A DNA stretch of 64,000 nt from GCA-2718035 sp964435285. GTDB lineage: Bacteria; Bacteroidota; Bacteroidia; Flavobacteriales; TMED113. A model generated the notes under the pieces. That model was not told the DNA's origin. It saw only the letters and a list, made by a program, of their open reading frames with translations, and ran no database searches. Positions 53,401 to 63,063 of this stretch are shown piece after piece (position 1 is the stretch's first letter; every line of letters starts with the position of its first letter). The DNA lies in NCBI GenBank assembly GCA_964435285.1, contig CAYSYA010000003.1, forward strand, positions 62,001 to 126,000. Direction: 5' to 3'. The position numbers and the translations under genes are program-made.

Positions 53401-54828
53401 ATGAGAAAATTAAAATTAAGTCATAGAATATTCTTATCTATGTTGGTGTTGATTTTTTTTTCTTTTCTAGCAGTAGGTATTTCGACAATATCAAGATATC
53501 AATCTAAAAATAAAGAATACCATAAGGAAAGGTTAAAAAGAAAAGATAGGGCTGTTGTTCAATCAATGAAATATATGTTAAACACTAACTCCTCATCACT
53601 CCATGAACAATTTGTTGAAACCGACATTTTAGAAAAACTATCATCTATTCACAAATTAAAAATAAATATATATGATTTAAGTGGAAATTTAATTTCATCT
53701 TCTTTTTCAAATGATTACTTAGAAAAAAATCTATCAAATGATTTATTAAATTCAATTAAAATCAAAATAACGCCACAATCAACTACTGCACGGCTGATCT
53801 TAGACAAAAAAGATTTTTTAGAAATATACACTGTTGTTTTTCGACAACAAAAACCTTATTGCATTTTGAATATTCCTTATAATTCCAACGAATTGAATAA
53901 TATTAATGAAGAAATAAAAACTGAGGTTTTGGTTTTAGTTAAAATTTATTCTTTTTTATTCATAATGTCTGGATTGATAGCAATTTTTTTATTAAAACAA
54001 ATTCAGAGACCGCTTAATATTTTAACACAAAAATTAAAAAATGTTGAAATAACAAAAAAAAATAAACCTATATATTGGCCAGTAAATGATGAATTAGGAT
54101 TGTTAATTTCCCAATACAACAATCTAATAATGGAGCTTAGGGAAAAGGCTGATAAATTAGCAAAAAGTGAAAGACAAAGTGCATGGAAAGAAATGGCGCA
54201 ACAAATTGCACATGAAATTAAAAACCCACTGACCCCAATGAGGTTAAGCGTTCAGTATTTTGAAAAAACAATAAAAAATAATGACACCAATTTTAATAAA
54301 AAGGTAACAGAGTTCACCCAAACAATGATTCAACAAATAGACGCGATGTCGTCTGTTGTTTCAGCTTTTTCAAATTTTGCTAATTTAACAAAAGTTGTTC
54401 CTGAAAAGTTTAATTTAGAGACTGAACTAGAAAGAATTTCTGACTTGTATAAAAAAGACGGCGTAGTGTTTATTAACAAAAATTTAAATTCTTATGTAAA
54501 AATAGATAAGAACCACCTAACAAGAGTATTGAATAATTTAATTCAAAATGCAATACAGTCAATTAGTAACAAAGAAAAGAAAATAACGTTAAAAATTAAG
54601 GACAATCAAAAATTTTGGTGTATTGAAATAACGGACAATGGTTCAGGAATTAGCAAAGAAATAAGAGAAAAAATATTTGAGCCAAATTTTACAACAAAAA
54701 ATTCTGGCATGGGATTAGGCCTAGCTATGGTAAAAAATATTGTAAGTGATTTTGATGGAAAAATTACTTTTATAACTAAATTGGGTGTGGGTACAACTTT
54801 TTTTGTTGAAATACCCAAAATGAAATAA
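53401..54828 (+). CDS. Sensor histidine kinase (NtrY-like)
   Basis: A 475-residue membrane kinase: helix 1 (about 13-30), a periplasmic region of about 150 residues, helix 2 (about 180-198), a HAMP-like linker, HisKA with phospho-acceptor His271 (QQIAHEIKNPLTPMRL) and the ATPase domain with N-box LNNLIQNAIQSI, G1 ITDNGSGIS and G2 GMGLGLAMVKNI. The linker to the His box (ERQSAWKEMAQQIAHEIKNP) is as in NtrY-type kinases. The response regulator is not adjacent; the signal is unknown. Confidence 0.9.
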   Translation: MRKLKLSHRIFLSMLVLIFFSFLAVGISTISRYQSKNKEYHKERLKRKDRAVVQSMKYMLNTNSSSLHEQFVETDILEKLSSIHKLKINIYDLSGNLISSSFSNDYLEKNLSNDLLNSIKIKITPQSTTARLILDKKDFLEIYTVVFRQQKPYCILNIPYNSNELNNINEEIKTEVLVLVKIYSFLFIMSGLIAIFLLKQIQRPLNILTQKLKNVEITKKNKPIYWPVNDELGLLISQYNNLIMELREKADKLAKSERQSAWKEMAQQIAHEIKNPLTPMRLSVQYFEKTIKNNDTNFNKKVTEFTQTMIQQIDAMSSVVSAFSNFANLTKVVPEKFNLETELERISDLYKKDGVVFINKNLNSYVKIDKNHLTRVLNNLIQNAIQSISNKEKKITLKIKDNQKFWCIEITDNGSGISKEIREKIFEPNFTTKNSGMGLGLAMVKNIVSDFDGKITFITKLGVGTTFFVEIPKMK

Positions 54829-54841
54829 ATTAATATTACAT

Positions 54842-55603
54842 ATGAATTATATTCAAACAACTATTGATTCCTCTATTGCGGTTATAAAAATCTGTAGAGA
54901 ACCACAGCTAAATGCTCTAAATAAAAATGTAATAGAACAACTATCCAAAGAATTAGATAAATTAAAATTATCAAACAAGGTCAGGGTAGTTATTATTACT
55001 GGTTCTGGAAAAAAAGCTTTTGTTGCAGGTGCGGATATAAAAGAATTTTCAAATTATAATGTTGAACAAGGTCGTGAATTAAGTAGGATAGGGCAAAAAA
55101 ACCTGTTTGATAAAATAGAAAATTATAATAAACCTGTTATTGCTGCAATTAATGGATATGCCTTAGGTGGAGGATTAGAGCTTGCCTTGTCTTGTCATAT
55201 TCGCATTGCTTCTAGTAATTCAAAAATGGGTCTTCCAGAATGCTCATTAGGCCTTATTCCTGGATATGGAGGAACCCAGAGGCTAGTTCGAATATTGGGG
55301 CCATCAAGAGCCTATGAAATGATTTTGACATCACAAATAATTGATGCGGATTTTGCAGAAAAAACAGGTATTATAAACTATCAAACCTCAATGGAAGAGT
55401 TAATTCCACTAGCAAAAAAAATAGCACAATCATGTATTAAAAACTCACCTAAAGCTTTAGAAGCGGCTATAAAATGTATAAATAAAAATTTTGACAACTC
55501 GGGCCTCAAATTTGAACAAAATGAATTTGGTAGTTTATTTGAAACAGATGAATTTAAAGAAGGGGTTTCGGCATTTCTAGAAAAGAGAAGGCCAAATTTT
55601 TAA
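54842..55603 (+). CDS. Enoyl-CoA hydratase/isomerase family (crotonase)
   Basis: A 253-residue crotonase. The CoA/oxyanion segments AGADIKEFS and NGYALGGGLELALSC are present, and both catalytic Glu positions of true hydratases are filled (GGGLELAL and GLPECSLGL), so reversible hydration of 2-enoyl-CoA, probably short-chain, is predicted. No other fatty-acid oxidation genes lie near. The gene starts 13 bases after the kinase and ends 2 bases before the flippase. Confidence 0.88.
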   Translation: MNYIQTTIDSSIAVIKICREPQLNALNKNVIEQLSKELDKLKLSNKVRVVIITGSGKKAFVAGADIKEFSNYNVEQGRELSRIGQKNLFDKIENYNKPVIAAINGYALGGGLELALSCHIRIASSNSKMGLPECSLGLIPGYGGTQRLVRILGPSRAYEMILTSQIIDADFAEKTGIINYQTSMEELIPLAKKIAQSCIKNSPKALEAAIKCINKNFDNSGLKFEQNEFGSLFETDEFKEGVSAFLEKRRPNF

Positions 55604-55605
55604 AG

Positions 55606-57078
55606 ATGAAAATATTACAATCATTTTTTTCACAAACAATGTATTATGGCTTTAGTTCTGTTTTAGCTAGACTCTTGGGTTTTTTATTAGTGCCGTTATA
55701 TATTGCTTATTTTCCTGCTGGAGAATATGGAAAAGTAACTATTTTTTACTCTGTTATAACATTTTTTGCAATTATTTTTAGTTTGGCGATGGAGTCAACT
55801 TTTTTTCGTTTTATAAATCAACATGAAAACAAAAAAGAAGTATACTCTACAGCGGCAATCATTTTAATTTTTTCTTCAGTATTAGTTCTATTAATGGGCC
55901 AAATAATATTACAAGTTTTCCCGAAGGAGAGTGAATATTTTGTATATGTGGTTTGGCTTTTTTTAATTACGTTTATTGACACCCTATGTGTTTTACCTTT
56001 TGCAAAATTGAGGCAACAAGAAAAAGCTAGGAAGTTTGCATTAATTAAAACCATTAATATTATACTAAACCTTTCCTTAAATCTTTTTTTTATTGTTTTA
56101 TGCCCTAAGTTATTAGCATTAGATCCAGACTTATTTTATTGGATAAATAATTTGTATAATTCATCTATTGGTATTGGGTATATATTTATTTCTAATTTGA
56201 TAGCAAGTGGTGTTACCCTTTTATTATTATTTCCTTTAATTTATAATAAAATATCCTTTAATTATTATTCTATTTCCCTAACAAAGAAAATGTTAAAATA
56301 TGCATTTCCTCTAGTTATTGCAGGTTTGGCTTATGCAACAAATGAAGTATTAGATAAATTATTGATTGGATACTATCTTGGCACTGAAGAAGCGGGAACA
56401 TATGGGGCCGCGTATAAACTTTCTATATTTATGGTTTTATTTGTCCAAGCCTACAGGTATGCCGTAGAGCCTTATTATTTTAATAATTCAAAAAATAAAT
56501 ATTTTGTTCAAAATTATGTAAAAATAATGCGGTATTTCATTATTATATCCTCAACCATATTTTTAACTATTTCTTTAAATATTGAATATATAATGGATTT
56601 ACTTTTATTATATTCTCCATATGCTCAAGAATATAAAAAAGGACTACAAATTATACCCCTAGTTTTATTAGCTCATCTTTTCCTTGGTATTTATTATAAT
56701 TTATCCATGTGGTACAAGTTAACTAATCAAACTAAATATGGGGCTTTCATCTCTTTAATGGGGGCCGTAATTACAATTTTATTAAATATAATATTAATAC
56801 CCAAGATTGGTTATATTGGTTCAGCATGGGCAACTTTAATTTGTTATTTTTCCATGGCATTAACCTCTTATATATTATCAATTAAATATTATTTTATTCC
56901 CTATGAAAAAATAAAAATAACATGTTATTTAATATTGGCGGTTACGATATATTTATTATCTGATTATTTTGAAATTAATTCTATGTTTTACAACATAATC
57001 TTGATAGTGTTGTACCTTAGTGTAATATTCTTTTTTGAAAAAATTAACAAAAGTGTAAATGAAATTAGTGAATTGTAA
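55606..57078 (+). CDS. Polysaccharide flippase (Wzx/MATE-like) membrane protein
   Basis: A 490-residue protein with about 14 membrane helices and the N-terminal FSSVLARLLGFLLVPLYIAYFPAGEYGKVTIFYS typical of Wzx/RfbX-type lipid-linked oligosaccharide flippases, here cited only in part as SSVLARLLGFLLVPLY. It overlaps dut by 20 bases and belongs to the envelope gene run with the sugar nucleotidyltransferase. Transported lipid not known. Confidence 0.88.
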   Translation: MKILQSFFSQTMYYGFSSVLARLLGFLLVPLYIAYFPAGEYGKVTIFYSVITFFAIIFSLAMESTFFRFINQHENKKEVYSTAAIILIFSSVLVLLMGQIILQVFPKESEYFVYVVWLFLITFIDTLCVLPFAKLRQQEKARKFALIKTINIILNLSLNLFFIVLCPKLLALDPDLFYWINNLYNSSIGIGYIFISNLIASGVTLLLLFPLIYNKISFNYYSISLTKKMLKYAFPLVIAGLAYATNEVLDKLLIGYYLGTEEAGTYGAAYKLSIFMVLFVQAYRYAVEPYYFNNSKNKYFVQNYVKIMRYFIIISSTIFLTISLNIEYIMDLLLLYSPYAQEYKKGLQIIPLVLLAHLFLGIYYNLSMWYKLTNQTKYGAFISLMGAVITILLNIILIPKIGYIGSAWATLICYFSMALTSYILSIKYYFIPYEKIKITCYLILAVTIYLLSDYFEINSMFYNIILIVLYLSVIFFFEKINKSVNEISEL

Positions 57079-57502
57079 AATTATAAATAAATCAAACAAC
57101 CCACTTCCCACGTATCAAACTGAGGGCGCTTCAGCCGTTGATCTTTTTGCTAACCTAAAACAACCCATTTTACTAAAACCAAAAGAAAGAAAATTAATAA
57201 AAACTGGAATTTACATCTCAATTCCACTTGGTTTTGAAGCCCAGGTAAGGCCTAGAAGTGGTTTGGCAATAAAAAAAGGTATTACGGTTTTAAATAGCCC
57301 TGGAACAATTGATTCAGATTACAGGGGGGAAATAGGCGTCGTATTAATTAATCATTCTAATGAGAATTTTAAGATTTCTAACGGAGATAGGATAGCTCAA
57401 TTAGTTTTATCTAGTTACCATAAAATAAAGTGGCAAGTTGTAGATTTACTTGATAAAACTGAGAGAGGAAGTGGAGGATTTGGAAGCACAGGAAAAAAAT
57501 GA
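57059..57502 (+). CDS. dut: dUTP diphosphatase
   Basis: Hydrolyses dUTP to dUMP, keeping uracil out of DNA and feeding dTMP synthesis. The 147-residue trimeric-type enzyme shows motif 1 EGASAVDLFA, motif 2 RPRSGLAIKKG, motif 3 SPGTIDSDYRGEIGVVLIN, motif 4 DRIAQLV and motif 5 RGSGGFGSTGK. Overlaps the flippase by 20 bases and the next gene by 4. Confidence 0.96.
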   Translation: MKLVNCKIINKSNNPLPTYQTEGASAVDLFANLKQPILLKPKERKLIKTGIYISIPLGFEAQVRPRSGLAIKKGITVLNSPGTIDSDYRGEIGVVLINHSNENFKISNGDRIAQLVLSSYHKIKWQVVDLLDKTERGSGGFGSTGKK

Positions 57503-58521
57503 ACGTAATTATCCCAATGGCGGGCATAGGGTCAAGATTGAGGCCTATTACGCCGATTACACCAAAACCACTAATTAGTTTAGTGGGAAAAACAATTATA
57601 TATAGAATAATTGCAGAGTTATATCAGTACACTGATATTAAAAAAATAGGATTCATTCTACAACAAGAAAATAATGACATTGAAAAAAATTTAAAGCAAA
57701 TTGTTTTAAAAAAGTTTGATAAAAAGATTGATATAACTTTTTTTTATCAAACTAATGCAAAAGGAACAGCTCATGCTATTTATTGTGCAAAAAAATTATT
57801 AAAGGGAAAGGTACTCATTATCTTTTCAGACACTCTGTTTTTCTTAAAGAAGGCAATTAATTTCCATGATTTAGATAAACTTGATGGAGCTATTTTTGTA
57901 AAGAAAGTTGAAGACCCATCTTCATACGGGGTAGTAAAAAAAAATAAATTGGGACTAATTATAGATTTTGTTGAAAAACCAAATACGTTAATTTCTAAGT
58001 TGGCAATGATTGGTGTGTATTATTTTAAGGAATCAGAAAATTTAGAAAATGAAATAAAAAAAATAATCAAAAATAATATTACAGAAAAAAATGAATTTCA
58101 ATTAACAACTGCCTTAAAGAACTTAATGAATAATAATAAAAAATTTACAACTATTGAGGTAAAGGACTGGTTAGATTGTGGAACGCATGATAATTTAATA
58201 GCTACAAGTAAATATTTGATGAGTCAGCAAATTAAGCACAAAGAAACTGATTTTCAACACAAACTAATAAATTCTAATATCATTGAACCAGTGTATTTAG
58301 GAAATAATGTAGTAATTAAAAATTCTACTATTGGCCCAAATGTTTCTATTGAGAACGACAGTGTAATTGAAAATTCATCAATAGATAATTCAATATTACA
58401 GCAAAAAGTAACGTTGATTAATGCAACAATTAGCAATTCTATTATAGGCAAATGTGCAGAGTACAATGGTAAAAGTAAATCTATAATTATAGGACCTTAT
58501 TCAAATTTAAATAGAGCATGA
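57499..58521 (+). CDS. Sugar-phosphate nucleotidyltransferase with left-handed beta-helix
   Basis: A 340-residue enzyme predicted to join a nucleotide to a sugar 1-phosphate. The N-terminal Rossmann-like domain has MAGIGSRLRPITPITPKPL; later EKP and DWLDCGTHDNLI. The C-terminal 90 residues have hexapeptide-like repeats (VYLGNNVVIKNSTIGPNVSIEN), as in RmlA/GlmU-related enzymes. Sugar and nucleotide cannot be assigned. It overlaps both neighbours by ATGA. Confidence 0.88.
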   Translation: MNVIIPMAGIGSRLRPITPITPKPLISLVGKTIIYRIIAELYQYTDIKKIGFILQQENNDIEKNLKQIVLKKFDKKIDITFFYQTNAKGTAHAIYCAKKLLKGKVLIIFSDTLFFLKKAINFHDLDKLDGAIFVKKVEDPSSYGVVKKNKLGLIIDFVEKPNTLISKLAMIGVYYFKESENLENEIKKIIKNNITEKNEFQLTTALKNLMNNNKKFTTIEVKDWLDCGTHDNLIATSKYLMSQQIKHKETDFQHKLINSNIIEPVYLGNNVVIKNSTIGPNVSIENDSVIENSSIDNSILQQKVTLINATISNSIIGKCAEYNGKSKSIIIGPYSNLNRA

Positions 58522-60248
58522 AATCAAAAAATTTAATTTTATTTTTTTTTATTTTAATCCCTCTTTCAATCCTATCACAGGAAGACTTGATTAATAAAAA
58601 AGAAAAAAAATATTTACATCATTATTTTTTAGCAGAAAAGTATAAAGTTTTAGACGAAATTGAAAAAGCGAAGTTGCAATACGAAATATGTATTAAAGAA
58701 AATCCGAAAGAATCGGCTCCATTTTATGAGCTATCTAAAATTTGTTTTAGCCAGGGAGAATTTAACAAAGCTAAAGAGTACATTATTGACGCAAAAAACA
58801 TTGAACCACAAAATATATGGTATTTATATTTATTAATTGAAATATATAATGAAACATATGAATTTGAAAATCAGGCTGAAGTTTGGGAAGATTTAATAAA
58901 AATTGACCCCAAAAATAAACTGTATCATTTTGAAGCTATACACTCCTATATAAATCTAGGCCAATTAAAAAAAGCAATAAAATTAATTAAAAAGGCTAAA
59001 CATCATATTTCAAACATTGAAGATCTTATAATCTTAGAATCAGAAGTTTATGCAAAAGATAATAATTTAGAAAAAGCAACAGAAATTATTCGTTTAGAAT
59101 CAAAAAAAAATCCAAATAATTTAAAATACTTACAAAGATTATCAGAGATATATATTTTAAAAAGTGAATATGATTTAGCAAATAATGTATATAAACAGAT
59201 TCTTAATATAGACCCAGAGAACTCAACAGCATTATTGGCATCTTATAAGATTAACCAAACCACAATCTCAGAAGACAATGACATTGATCTTTTTTTAAGG
59301 ATTTTTAATTCAAGTAAAATATCTAAAGAACAAAAAATTGACATCCTATTTGAAGTTTTTTCAGACACCAAAAAAATAGAAAAGTATAATGAATATATAC
59401 CTAAGGTTTTAGATGTCTGTATAAAATACTATTCTGATGAAGTTGTGTTTTACGCTATTTTAGGTGATTACAAATTATTAGTTAGTGACTATGAAGGTGC
59501 GTTAGATAATTACATTAGCTCTATTGAATATGGTTTAAAAGATAAAGTTATTTACGAAAAAGTTTTAAATATTTATTTGTATAAAAATGAAATTGATCAG
59601 GTTTTAATTTATAGTGATAAAGCCATAAGTTATTTTTCATTTGAACCAATTTTTTATTATTATAAATCAATTGCACAAATGTATAAGTTAGAGTACTACC
59701 AGTCAAATCAAACTTTAATAAAGGGCCTCGAATTTATATTCGATGAATCTACTCTAAAGTCTGAAATGTACTCGTTGATGGGTGATAATTATCATAAATT
59801 AAACAATAACAAAGAATCAGATAAATATTATGACCTAGCATTAGATATTAATCCAGAGTATGTACTTGTTCTAAATAATTATAGTTATTATTTATCTCTA
59901 AGAGGAGGTAGTGAAAATTTATTAAAGGCTGAAAAAATGATAATGAAATGCTTAGAGTTAACTAAAGAGGAACCAAAACCCTCTTTTTTAGATACCTATG
60001 CATGGGTTTTATATAAACAAGCGTTAATAGAAAAAGATTCTAAAGTAAGACAGGAGAAATTAAGTTTATCAAAAAAAACAATGGATGAGTGTTTTGATTT
60101 TGGAGGTAATTCAGCAGTCATTTTTGAACATTATGGAGATATATTGTTTCAGTTAAACGATCTTAAAGGAGCTAAAGAATATTGGGAAAAAGCAATAAAG
60201 ATTGATTCTGGAAATAAAACAATTGAAAAAAAAATTAAAAACCTTTAA
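58518..60248 (+). CDS. Exported tetratricopeptide repeat protein
   Basis: A 576-residue protein with a signal peptide (ILFFFILIPLSILSQ) and TPR units through most of its length (for example YELSKICFSQGEFNKAKEYI, LDNYISSIEYGLKD, SDKYYDLALDINPEYVLVLNN). It lies in the envelope gene run between the nucleotidyltransferase (4-base overlap) and the EnvC-like gene (12 bases). A scaffold function in the periplasm is likely; partners unknown. Confidence 0.85.
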   Translation: MKSKNLILFFFILIPLSILSQEDLINKKEKKYLHHYFLAEKYKVLDEIEKAKLQYEICIKENPKESAPFYELSKICFSQGEFNKAKEYIIDAKNIEPQNIWYLYLLIEIYNETYEFENQAEVWEDLIKIDPKNKLYHFEAIHSYINLGQLKKAIKLIKKAKHHISNIEDLIILESEVYAKDNNLEKATEIIRLESKKNPNNLKYLQRLSEIYILKSEYDLANNVYKQILNIDPENSTALLASYKINQTTISEDNDIDLFLRIFNSSKISKEQKIDILFEVFSDTKKIEKYNEYIPKVLDVCIKYYSDEVVFYAILGDYKLLVSDYEGALDNYISSIEYGLKDKVIYEKVLNIYLYKNEIDQVLIYSDKAISYFSFEPIFYYYKSIAQMYKLEYYQSNQTLIKGLEFIFDESTLKSEMYSLMGDNYHKLNNNKESDKYYDLALDINPEYVLVLNNYSYYLSLRGGSENLLKAEKMIMKCLELTKEEPKPSFLDTYAWVLYKQALIEKDSKVRQEKLSLSKKTMDECFDFGGNSAVIFEHYGDILFQLNDLKGAKEYWEKAIKIDSGNKTIEKKIKNL

Positions 60249-60260
60249 AGTAGTTCTATT

Positions 60261-61406
60261 TTGAGATTAGTTATAATTTTTTTTTTATCATCAACTTATT
60301 TTTATTCACAAAACCCCACAAAACTGATAGACGCAAAGAACAGTTTAATTCAAGAAATTGAACTTTCAAAAAAAACTCTAGAATCCTCAAAAAAACAAAA
60401 AAAAATTTCGCTTGATGAGCTACAAGCCCTTTCGGCTTACATAGAACTAAGAGAAGATTTGAAGTCAACCATTATTCAACAAAAGGATAGCATTGAGCTA
60501 TATAAAAAAGAAATAGAGGCAAAAATTAAGAATTTAGAGGAAAAAAAATTAACTGCACAAAATGCATATGCTCAGCTAATTAAATCTATTTATTTTAATG
60601 AATTTGAAATTAATTTGATAGATTTTATCTTTTCAAAAGATAGTTTTAAGTCAGCATTAGACTCGTATATATACTATAAAGAACAAGAAAGTTTAAGACA
60701 AAAATTGTTTACTGAGTTAGAGTTTTTAAAAAGTCAATTAATTATTTTCAAAGAAAACTTAAACAATAGTATTTTGTTAAAAGATACTCTAATCAATGAA
60801 TTTAATATTGAAAAAGACTCTTTAATAATACTAAAAATTGAAAAAGAAAGAATTACGAGTGAGCTTTCTAGAAAGGAAAAAGAGTTGTCAAAACACATTT
60901 TAAATAAGGAGAAAGAAGCTAAGAGAATTGAGTTAGAAATAATTAAAATTCAAAAACAAATTAAAGAAAGAAGCCTTAGTGGCTCAAATGAATTTGAAAA
61001 AAATCAAAATAAATTAATTTGGCCTGTTGATAAAGGAATTCTTTTGTCACCATTTGGTGAGGTCAATCACAAAAACCTGCCCGGAATTAAAATAATCAAT
61101 AATGGAATTGAAATAGGTGTAGAAAAAAATGCAATTATAAGATCTATTTTTAATGGCGCTGTTACTAAAATTATCATTATGCCTAATGGGTTAAAGGCAG
61201 TTATAATCAGACATGGAGAATACTTGTCTGTTTATTCAAATTTAATCGACACTTATGTTCAGGTTGGTCAGAAAGTAATTACGAAGCAACCAATAGGAGT
61301 TATTTTTACAAAAGAAAAAGATAATTCTGGGGTGCTTGATTTTCAAATCTGGAAAGGTGTAGAAAAAATTAATCCAATGAATTGGTTAAAGAGTAATTCA
61401 GAATAA
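60261..61406 (+). CDS. EnvC-like murein hydrolase activator with degenerate LytM domain
   Basis: A 381-residue exported protein: signal peptide (LVIIFFLSSTYFYS), two long coiled-coil segments (about 22-100 and 145-245) and a C-terminal LytM/M23 domain (about 255-377). The zinc ligands are missing: where catalytic members have H-x3-D and H-x-H this one has GIKIINNGIE and VLDFQIW. Such forms (EnvC, NlpD) do not cut but activate amidases. Start is TTG, needed for the signal peptide. Confidence 0.87.
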   Translation: MRLVIIFFLSSTYFYSQNPTKLIDAKNSLIQEIELSKKTLESSKKQKKISLDELQALSAYIELREDLKSTIIQQKDSIELYKKEIEAKIKNLEEKKLTAQNAYAQLIKSIYFNEFEINLIDFIFSKDSFKSALDSYIYYKEQESLRQKLFTELEFLKSQLIIFKENLNNSILLKDTLINEFNIEKDSLIILKIEKERITSELSRKEKELSKHILNKEKEAKRIELEIIKIQKQIKERSLSGSNEFEKNQNKLIWPVDKGILLSPFGEVNHKNLPGIKIINNGIEIGVEKNAIIRSIFNGAVTKIIIMPNGLKAVIIRHGEYLSVYSNLIDTYVQVGQKVITKQPIGVIFTKEKDNSGVLDFQIWKGVEKINPMNWLKSNSE

Positions 61407-61441
61407 TAAAAAAATATTATTTTTAATAAATTAAAAAAATT

Positions 61442-61633
61442 ATGATTACAAGTATCTTTTTATTTATTGGCAACATGGGCCCTTGGCAAATTGCTATTAT
61501 CGCTTTAGCTATATTATTATTATTTGGTGGAAAAAGAATTCCAGAATTAATGAAGGGCCTTGGTAGTGGAATCAAGGAATTCAAAAAAGGATTGAAGGAT
61601 GAGGATGAATCAGAAAAAAAGAAAACTAAATAG
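61442..61633 (+). CDS. tatA: Sec-independent translocase subunit TatA
   Basis: A 63-residue TatA/TatE protein: one membrane helix (GPWQIAIIALAILLLFGG) with the FG turn, then an amphipathic helix (KRIPELMKGLGSGIKEFKKG) and an acidic/basic tail. With TatC (not in the window) it moves folded proteins with twin-Arg signals. Follows the EnvC-like gene by 35 bases. Confidence 0.93.
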   Translation: MITSIFLFIGNMGPWQIAIIALAILLLFGGKRIPELMKGLGSGIKEFKKGLKDEDESEKKKTK

Positions 61634-61638
61634 TTTTA

Positions 61639-63063
61639 GTGGAACCTTACTCTAATTTAAAGCATCTACAAACCGCACTATTTAACAGAGAACTTTCTCT
61701 TGTAGATGTTGTTCAGTCTTTTATTAATAAAATAGAAAATGATGAACACAATATTTTTTTAGAAATATTTCGTGAAGAATCTTTAAAATTAGCAGTTAAA
61801 ATTGATAAAAAAATAAAAAATAAAACCGCTGGTAAGTTGGCAGGGCTTGTTGTTGGTATTAAAGATAATATTTGCTATAAAAATCATAAAGTTTCGGCTG
61901 CTTCAAAAATATTAAATAATTTTCATTCAACATATTCAGCAACAGTAGTGGATAGACTTATAAATGAAGATGCTATTATTATAGGTAGGATAAATTGTGA
62001 TGAGTTTGCCATGGGTTCTACTAACGAGAACTCTGCTTATGGTCCCGTTAAAAATCCTTTGAATCCTTTATTAACCCCAGGAGGATCTTCAGGTGGATGT
62101 GCTGCCGCAATTTCGGCAAAACTTTGTCATATCTCCCTGGGAAGCGACACGGGGGGATCTGTAAGGCAGCCGGCGTCTTTTTGCGGAGTCATTGGACTAA
62201 AACCATCATATGGAATGATATCAAGGTACGGGTTAATTGCTTATGCATCTTCGTTTGATCAAATAGGACCACTTGGTGCCTCTACTTATGACATAGATAA
62301 AGTAATGGAGGTCATTTGCGGAAGAGATGATTTTGATAGCACTTGCGTGTTCAATAGACATGATTACAAAAAAGAATTTTCTCCAATTACTAAAATGAAA
62401 ATTTCTGTTATAAAAGAAGTGAGTAATCATAGTTTAATTCACCCCGATGTAAAAAAATCATTTGAATTACTTATATCAAACATTAAAAAATCTGGACATG
62501 AAATCAATTTTGTTGAAATGCCAATTTTAAAATATTTAGTTCCATCTTATTATGTTTTAACTACTGCCGAAGCCTCTTCAAACTTAGCGAGATATGATGG
62601 GATCAAGTATGGTTTTTCGGAAAGAGTAAATATTAACAATTGGGAGGAATTAGTGCAGAAAACAAGGTCAAAGGGTTTTGGTCCAGAAGTTAAAAGAAGA
62701 ATCTTATTGGGTAGTTTTGTACTAAGTGAGGGTTATTATGATGACTATTATACAAAAGCACAAAAAGTAAGACGACTAGTGAGCGAACAAACGAATAACA
62801 TTTTAGGTAAATCGGATTTTATACTAATGCCAACAAGCCCAACGGTACCATTTAAATTAAATGAAGAATACAATGATCCTACAGTACTATATTTACAAGA
62901 TGTCTTTACAGTACAAGCTAATCTTTCAGGCTGCCCGTCTTTATCTATTCCAATCCATAAATTTACAACTGACGCACCGGTTGGGGCGCAGCTTATAACT
63001 AAAAAATCTTTTGATAAAAAACTATTACTTTACGGACAAAAAATATTAGATAATTATGTTTAG
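61639..63063 (+). CDS. gatA: Glutamyl/aspartyl-tRNA amidotransferase subunit A
   Basis: The glutaminase subunit of GatCAB, which turns misacylated Glu-tRNA-Gln or Asp-tRNA-Asn into the correct form. The 474-residue amidase has the Ser-cisSer-Lys triad in VGIKDNICYK, PGGSSGGCAAA and SLGSDTGGSVRQPASFCG. Start is GTG, 5 bases after tatA. gatB and gatC are not in the window. Confidence 0.94.
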   Translation: MEPYSNLKHLQTALFNRELSLVDVVQSFINKIENDEHNIFLEIFREESLKLAVKIDKKIKNKTAGKLAGLVVGIKDNICYKNHKVSAASKILNNFHSTYSATVVDRLINEDAIIIGRINCDEFAMGSTNENSAYGPVKNPLNPLLTPGGSSGGCAAAISAKLCHISLGSDTGGSVRQPASFCGVIGLKPSYGMISRYGLIAYASSFDQIGPLGASTYDIDKVMEVICGRDDFDSTCVFNRHDYKKEFSPITKMKISVIKEVSNHSLIHPDVKKSFELLISNIKKSGHEINFVEMPILKYLVPSYYVLTTAEASSNLARYDGIKYGFSERVNINNWEELVQKTRSKGFGPEVKRRILLGSFVLSEGYYDDYYTKAQKVRRLVSEQTNNILGKSDFILMPTSPTVPFKLNEEYNDPTVLYLQDVFTVQANLSGCPSLSIPIHKFTTDAPVGAQLITKKSFDKKLLLYGQKILDNYV

